Of a stretch of DNA of 64,000 nt, positions 60,821 through 64,000 are shown piece after piece (positions within the stretch are counted from its first letter, which is position 1; every line of letters begins with the position of its first letter). The translations under genes were made by a program, and so were the position numbers. The DNA comes from Candidatus Aminicenantota bacterium (GTDB taxonomy: Bacteria > Acidobacteriota > Aminicenantia > Aminicenantales > UBA4085): the NCBI GenBank assembly GCA_026393895.1, contig JAPKZG010000092.1:1-64000 (forward strand), written 5' to 3'. The notes beneath the pieces are model-generated. The model saw only the letters and a program-made list of their open reading frames with translations. It was not told where the DNA came from and searched no databases.

Positions 60821-61367
60821 GAGGCACCCTTTCGCCGATGATGTCTTTGAGCCGCTCGATCTCGCCCTTGAGCGACGCGTCGTAGACCCGATTTCCTTTT
60901 CGGATGAAAAGCCCGCCGACGAGAGCGGGATCCAGGCTGTAGGAGCAGGACACCGGCGCGTTTTCCAAGCGGGAAAGCTCCGCTTCAAGCCGGCCCTTCT
61001 GCGTTCCGGACATCGGGACGACCGACCGGACCTCGAACGTCCGGATTCCGTGCCGTTCCTTCCATCGCGCGGGAAGATCCCGGACCACATCCGGCAGAAT
61101 TTCCAGGCGCCGGTGCCGAACCAGAAGGAGGAGGAACCGTTTCGTTTTTTCCCGGTACGTCTCCCGATCCAGGATTTCGCCGATGATCGCCGCTTTTTTT
61201 GAGGAGGACACAAACGGACGGAGAAGGACGGCTTGAAGGCGGGAATGGTTTAGGAGCAAATCCGCAAACCCGGAAAGCTCCCGATAGACGGACTGGAATT
61301 CGCCTTCGTCCGGCAGGGCGCCGGCAAGGCCTTCGGTGTATCGTTTAGCGAGCAGCTGATTCTTCAT
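60810..61367 (-). CDS. atpH: F1Fo ATP synthase subunit delta
   Basis: [14 protein letters not shown]...[16 protein letters not shown]-terminal [28 protein letters not shown]. Confidence 0.92.
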   Translation of the reverse strand: MKNQLLAKRYTEGLAGALPDEGEFQSVYRELSGFADLLLNHSRLQAVLLRPFVSSSKKAAIIGEILDRETYREKTKRFLLLLVRHRRLEILPDVVRDLPARWKERHGIRTFEVRSVVPMSGTQKGRLEAELSRLENAPVSCSYSLDPALVGGLFIRKGNRVYDASLKGEIERLKDIIGERVPHGH

Positions 61368-62241
61368 GGATCGACTTCATTCTTTCGATGGACCGATCGA
61401 TCAGTTCGACCTGATCGGCGCCGGTCAGACGGCTTTTCATCCGGGTCTCGGCGATATCGGCGGCCAGTTCCGCCGTATATTCCTTGAGCTCCCGGATCCC
61501 GGCTTGAAGCCGGACGGCCACTTCCTGGGCCGCCAGCGTCCGGATCCGTTCCGCTTCCTTCGCGGCCAGTTCCTTGATTTTTTCCGTTTCGGCAAGGCCG
61601 TCGGCGGCGGCCCGGGCTTTCAGACGGGCGGCTTCGTTCTCGAGCGCCGCGGCCTGTATCCGGGCCTCGGCCAGCTTGGCTTCCGCCGTCAGCCGCTCCC
61701 GGCGGGCAACGTCGAGAAGATCACGGATCATTTCCGTTTTTTTCGTCAACATCGCCGTGACGGGTTTCCGCAAAAAAAAGATCATCGCGCCGAATAAAAT
61801 GACGAAATTGATGACTTGCCAAATGAACCCGGACCCGCCGGATTCGCGAGATTCGGCGGTTTTCTCGTCGACGGATGCGAACACCAGGAAAGGAACAAGA
61901 AGAAGCACGGCGAGGGCTCGTTTCACGCTCATGACCGGCTCATCAGCTTTTCTTCGATTTTCCGTGATCATCCGGTTCTTTTCCTTGAGGGCCGCAAGCT
62001 CGATCCGGCCGCGGGTTTCCTCGGCTTCCAGGCGGGCCGCCTTGAGTCCGGCCTCGACGTCCCTCAACCGGCGGGCCGATTCGTCCAGGTTCGATTGGGC
62101 CGCGGTCATGTCGTCCTGCAGACGTTTTTCCCGCTCGTCCATCACCTTCCGGAGAGGCTTGAAAAAGACGCGGTTCAGGACAAAAACAAGGATCCAGACC
62201 AGGGCAAAAGTAACGATGACGGTCGCGTCGATTTCAAGCAT
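61345..62241 (-). CDS. atpF: F1Fo ATP synthase b'/b subunits as one continuous ORF (fusion or frameshift)
   Basis: First module MLEIDATVIVTFALVWILVFVLNRVFFKPLRKVMDEREKRL; second module from about 61932 MSVKRALAVLLLVPFLVFAS...GFIWQVINFVILFGAMIFFLRKPVTAMLTKKTEMI. Confidence 0.85.
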   Translation of the reverse strand: MLEIDATVIVTFALVWILVFVLNRVFFKPLRKVMDEREKRLQDDMTAAQSNLDESARRLRDVEAGLKAARLEAEETRGRIELAALKEKNRMITENRRKADEPVMSVKRALAVLLLVPFLVFASVDEKTAESRESGGSGFIWQVINFVILFGAMIFFLRKPVTAMLTKKTEMIRDLLDVARRERLTAEAKLAEARIQAAALENEAARLKARAAADGLAETEKIKELAAKEAERIRTLAAQEVAVRLQAGIRELKEYTAELAADIAETRMKSRLTGADQVELIDRSIERMKSIHEESAAR

Positions 62242-62327
62242 GAGGCTTCAGTCCGGCTGTTTTTCTGAAACCAAGAGTTTATCATACCGATTCGTCAAAA
62301 ACCAAACAAGAGAAGCCCCGGGCCGGT

Positions 62328-63659
62328 TCAGGCGGACGGCCGGATTTTCTTGACTTCGCCGACCAGGAAGAGGCTCCCGGTGACGACGACCGTTCCGGCC
62401 GGGCCGGCGATACGGCGGGCCAGGGAAAGAGCCCGCCGAAGGTCGGGTTCGAGGATGATTTTCGCGGCAAACTCCGGCGCTTTCGCCCGGATTTCAGCGG
62501 GCGCGGCCGCCCGCTTATAAGGGATCGTCGTCAGGATGATCTTGCGGACCCGGGGAAAGAGGATTCGGGCGACGCGGCCGACGGCTTTGTCCTTCATGAT
62601 CGCGAAAACGAGAACGGGCGGCCGGGGACACGTCTTTTCGATGAACGCGGCCACGGCCGCGGCCCCGGCTTCGTTATGGGCGCCGTCGAGATAAACGCGG
62701 GGCCGCCGCCCGATTCGCTCGAGCCGGCCTTCCCATCGCGTCGTTCGAATGCCGTCCTCGATCGCCTTGGCTCCCACCGGGCGCCAAGACCGGTCGAGAA
62801 CCCGCGCGGCCGCCGCGGCCACGGCCGCGTTCCGGCCCTGGTGCTCTCCCGGAAGACCGGGAGAAAGATGATAGACATCGTCTCCGGTCCGGTAATCGAA
62901 GGAAGGCCGTCGGCCTTGGCGTCGCGGTTCAAACGAAGCACCGCGGCCGAAAACTTCGATCAAGGGCGCTTTTTCCTCCCGCGCCCGGCGCCGGATCACG
63001 GCCAGAGCCGGGCCGCGGGAAACGCCGCAAACGACCGGAATTCCGGGTTTGATGATCCCGGCTTTCTCGAAAGCGATCTTCGCCAGGGAATTTCCCAGAT
63101 ATTCCATATGGTCTTTGGACACGGTCGTGATGACCGAAACAAGGGGAATCACCACATTGGTGGCGTCGAATCTTCCCCCCATTCCGACCTCGAGGACCGC
63201 GCAATCGACGTGTTTTTCGCAAAAATGGAGCATGGCCGCGGCGGTCAGGACTTCAAAAAAGGTCGGGGAGGCCTCGAGCGTTTTCGCGGTCCGGAGTTTC
63301 TCGATCTTCGATTTGAGCGTCCCGATATGACGGCGAAGGTCCCGTTCGGGGATCAACCGCCCGTCGACGCGGATCCGCTCTTCGAGGCGGACAAGGTGAG
63401 GCGACGTGTAAAGCCCGACCCGGAGGCCGGCCCGCGACAGAATCTCGGCCAGCATCGCGCAGACCGACCCCTTGCCGTTCGTCCCGGCGACATGAATCGT
63501 GGAAAAGGCCAAGTGCGGATCGCCCAGCGTATCAAGCAGGATCCGCATGTTGCCCAGACCGAGCTTGATGCCGAACCGTTGAAGATCGTGCAAATACGCG
63601 CGCCAGGCGGCGGAGGTCGGTATTCTCGCCTGCGGCGCGGCGTTCCGCGGCGTGTTCAC
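62328..63659 (-). CDS. folC: Folylpolyglutamate synthase / dihydrofolate synthase
   Basis: [93 protein letters not shown]. Confidence 0.95.
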   Translation of the reverse strand: MNTPRNAAPQARIPTSAAWRAYLHDLQRFGIKLGLGNMRILLDTLGDPHLAFSTIHVAGTNGKGSVCAMLAEILSRAGLRVGLYTSPHLVRLEERIRVDGRLIPERDLRRHIGTLKSKIEKLRTAKTLEASPTFFEVLTAAAMLHFCEKHVDCAVLEVGMGGRFDATNVVIPLVSVITTVSKDHMEYLGNSLAKIAFEKAGIIKPGIPVVCGVSRGPALAVIRRRAREEKAPLIEVFGRGASFEPRRQGRRPSFDYRTGDDVYHLSPGLPGEHQGRNAAVAAAAARVLDRSWRPVGAKAIEDGIRTTRWEGRLERIGRRPRVYLDGAHNEAGAAAVAAFIEKTCPRPPVLVFAIMKDKAVGRVARILFPRVRKIILTTIPYKRAAAPAEIRAKAPEFAAKIILEPDLRRALSLARRIAGPAGTVVVTGSLFLVGEVKKIRPSA

Positions 63660-64000
63660 GCGGATTTGTTCAGAAAGAGCCGGAGCGCGCGGACCAGATA
63701 CGGCCGGAGGTTTTTCCTCGGGACGACCTCGTCGATCATCCCATGGCTCAGGAGAAATTCGGACCGCTGGAACCCTTTCGGGAGCTTTTCCTTGATGGTC
63801 TGCTCGATCACCCGCGGGCCGGCGAAACCGATGAGGGCGTTCGGTTCGGCGATGTTCAAGTTGCCCAACATGGCAAAACTGGCGGTGACTCCGCCCGTGG
63901 TGGGATCGGCCAGGACGGAAAAGAACGGCAACCCGGCCTTTTCCAGCCGGCCCAGGGCGGCGCTCGTCTTGACCATCTGCATAAGACTGAGGGCGCCTTC
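63656..64000 (-). CDS. accD: Acetyl-CoA carboxylase carboxyltransferase subunit beta (truncated by window edge)
   Basis: [93 protein letters not shown]. Confidence 0.95.
   Translation of the reverse strand, partial: EGALSLMQMVKTSAALGRLEKAGLPFFSVLADPTTGGVTASFAMLGNLNIAEPNALIGFAGPRVIEQTIKEKLPKGFQRSEFLLSHGMIDEVVPRKNLRPYLVRALRLFLNKSA

Noticed and set aside
60821-61213. N-terminal extension of the atpA ORF
   Set aside because: AtpA starts at [15 protein letters not shown] (60820); the extension is out-of-frame atpH sequence.

Overview
The window is a mostly high-GC, densely coded bacterial chromosome segment. Its gene content (several GWxTD-domain proteins, CarboxypepD_reg/TonB receptors, Acidobacteria/Aminicenantes-like operons) suggests an uncultured Acidobacteriota/Aminicenantes-type lineage; the taxonomy is inference. 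Housekeeping blocks include aspS-hisS-accA, rlmB, carA-carB, an EnvC/S41/YibQ cell-envelope operon, speE, two PpiC/SurA-like proteins plus mfd, rfaE2 with wzt/wzm and glycosyltransferases, an F1Fo ATP synthase operon (F'/F-H-A-G-D-C), folC and accD. The most striking accessory element lies at 43188-47102: an AT-richer block of four minus-strand single-gene cassettes. Each gene is followed by an imperfectly palindromic attC-like site. In three of the four cassettes the 5' core site is the perfect 7-nt complement of that cassette's own attC R'' box (the fourth is 6/7). I read this as an integron gene-cassette array with no integrase in the window (a CALIN). Its cargo is four uncharacterised proteins: one with a possible PD-(D/E)XK-like motif, one with an Rx4H HEPN-like motif, a 299-aa protein, and a small membrane protein. 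Other notable observations: a tandem PstB pair with complementary degenerate ATPase motifs, an S41/CTP-like protein lacking the catalytic Ser and Lys next to a degenerate LytM/EnvC protein, a kinase-like polytopic membrane protein, a SpeE fusion with a duplicated C-terminal domain, a GT4-GT9 fusion, a fused b'/b ATP synthase ORF with signs of a frameshift, two near-perfect long palindromes and a 67-nt dispersed repeat. No CRISPR, rRNA or tRNA was recognised. All family calls were made by eye without database searches.
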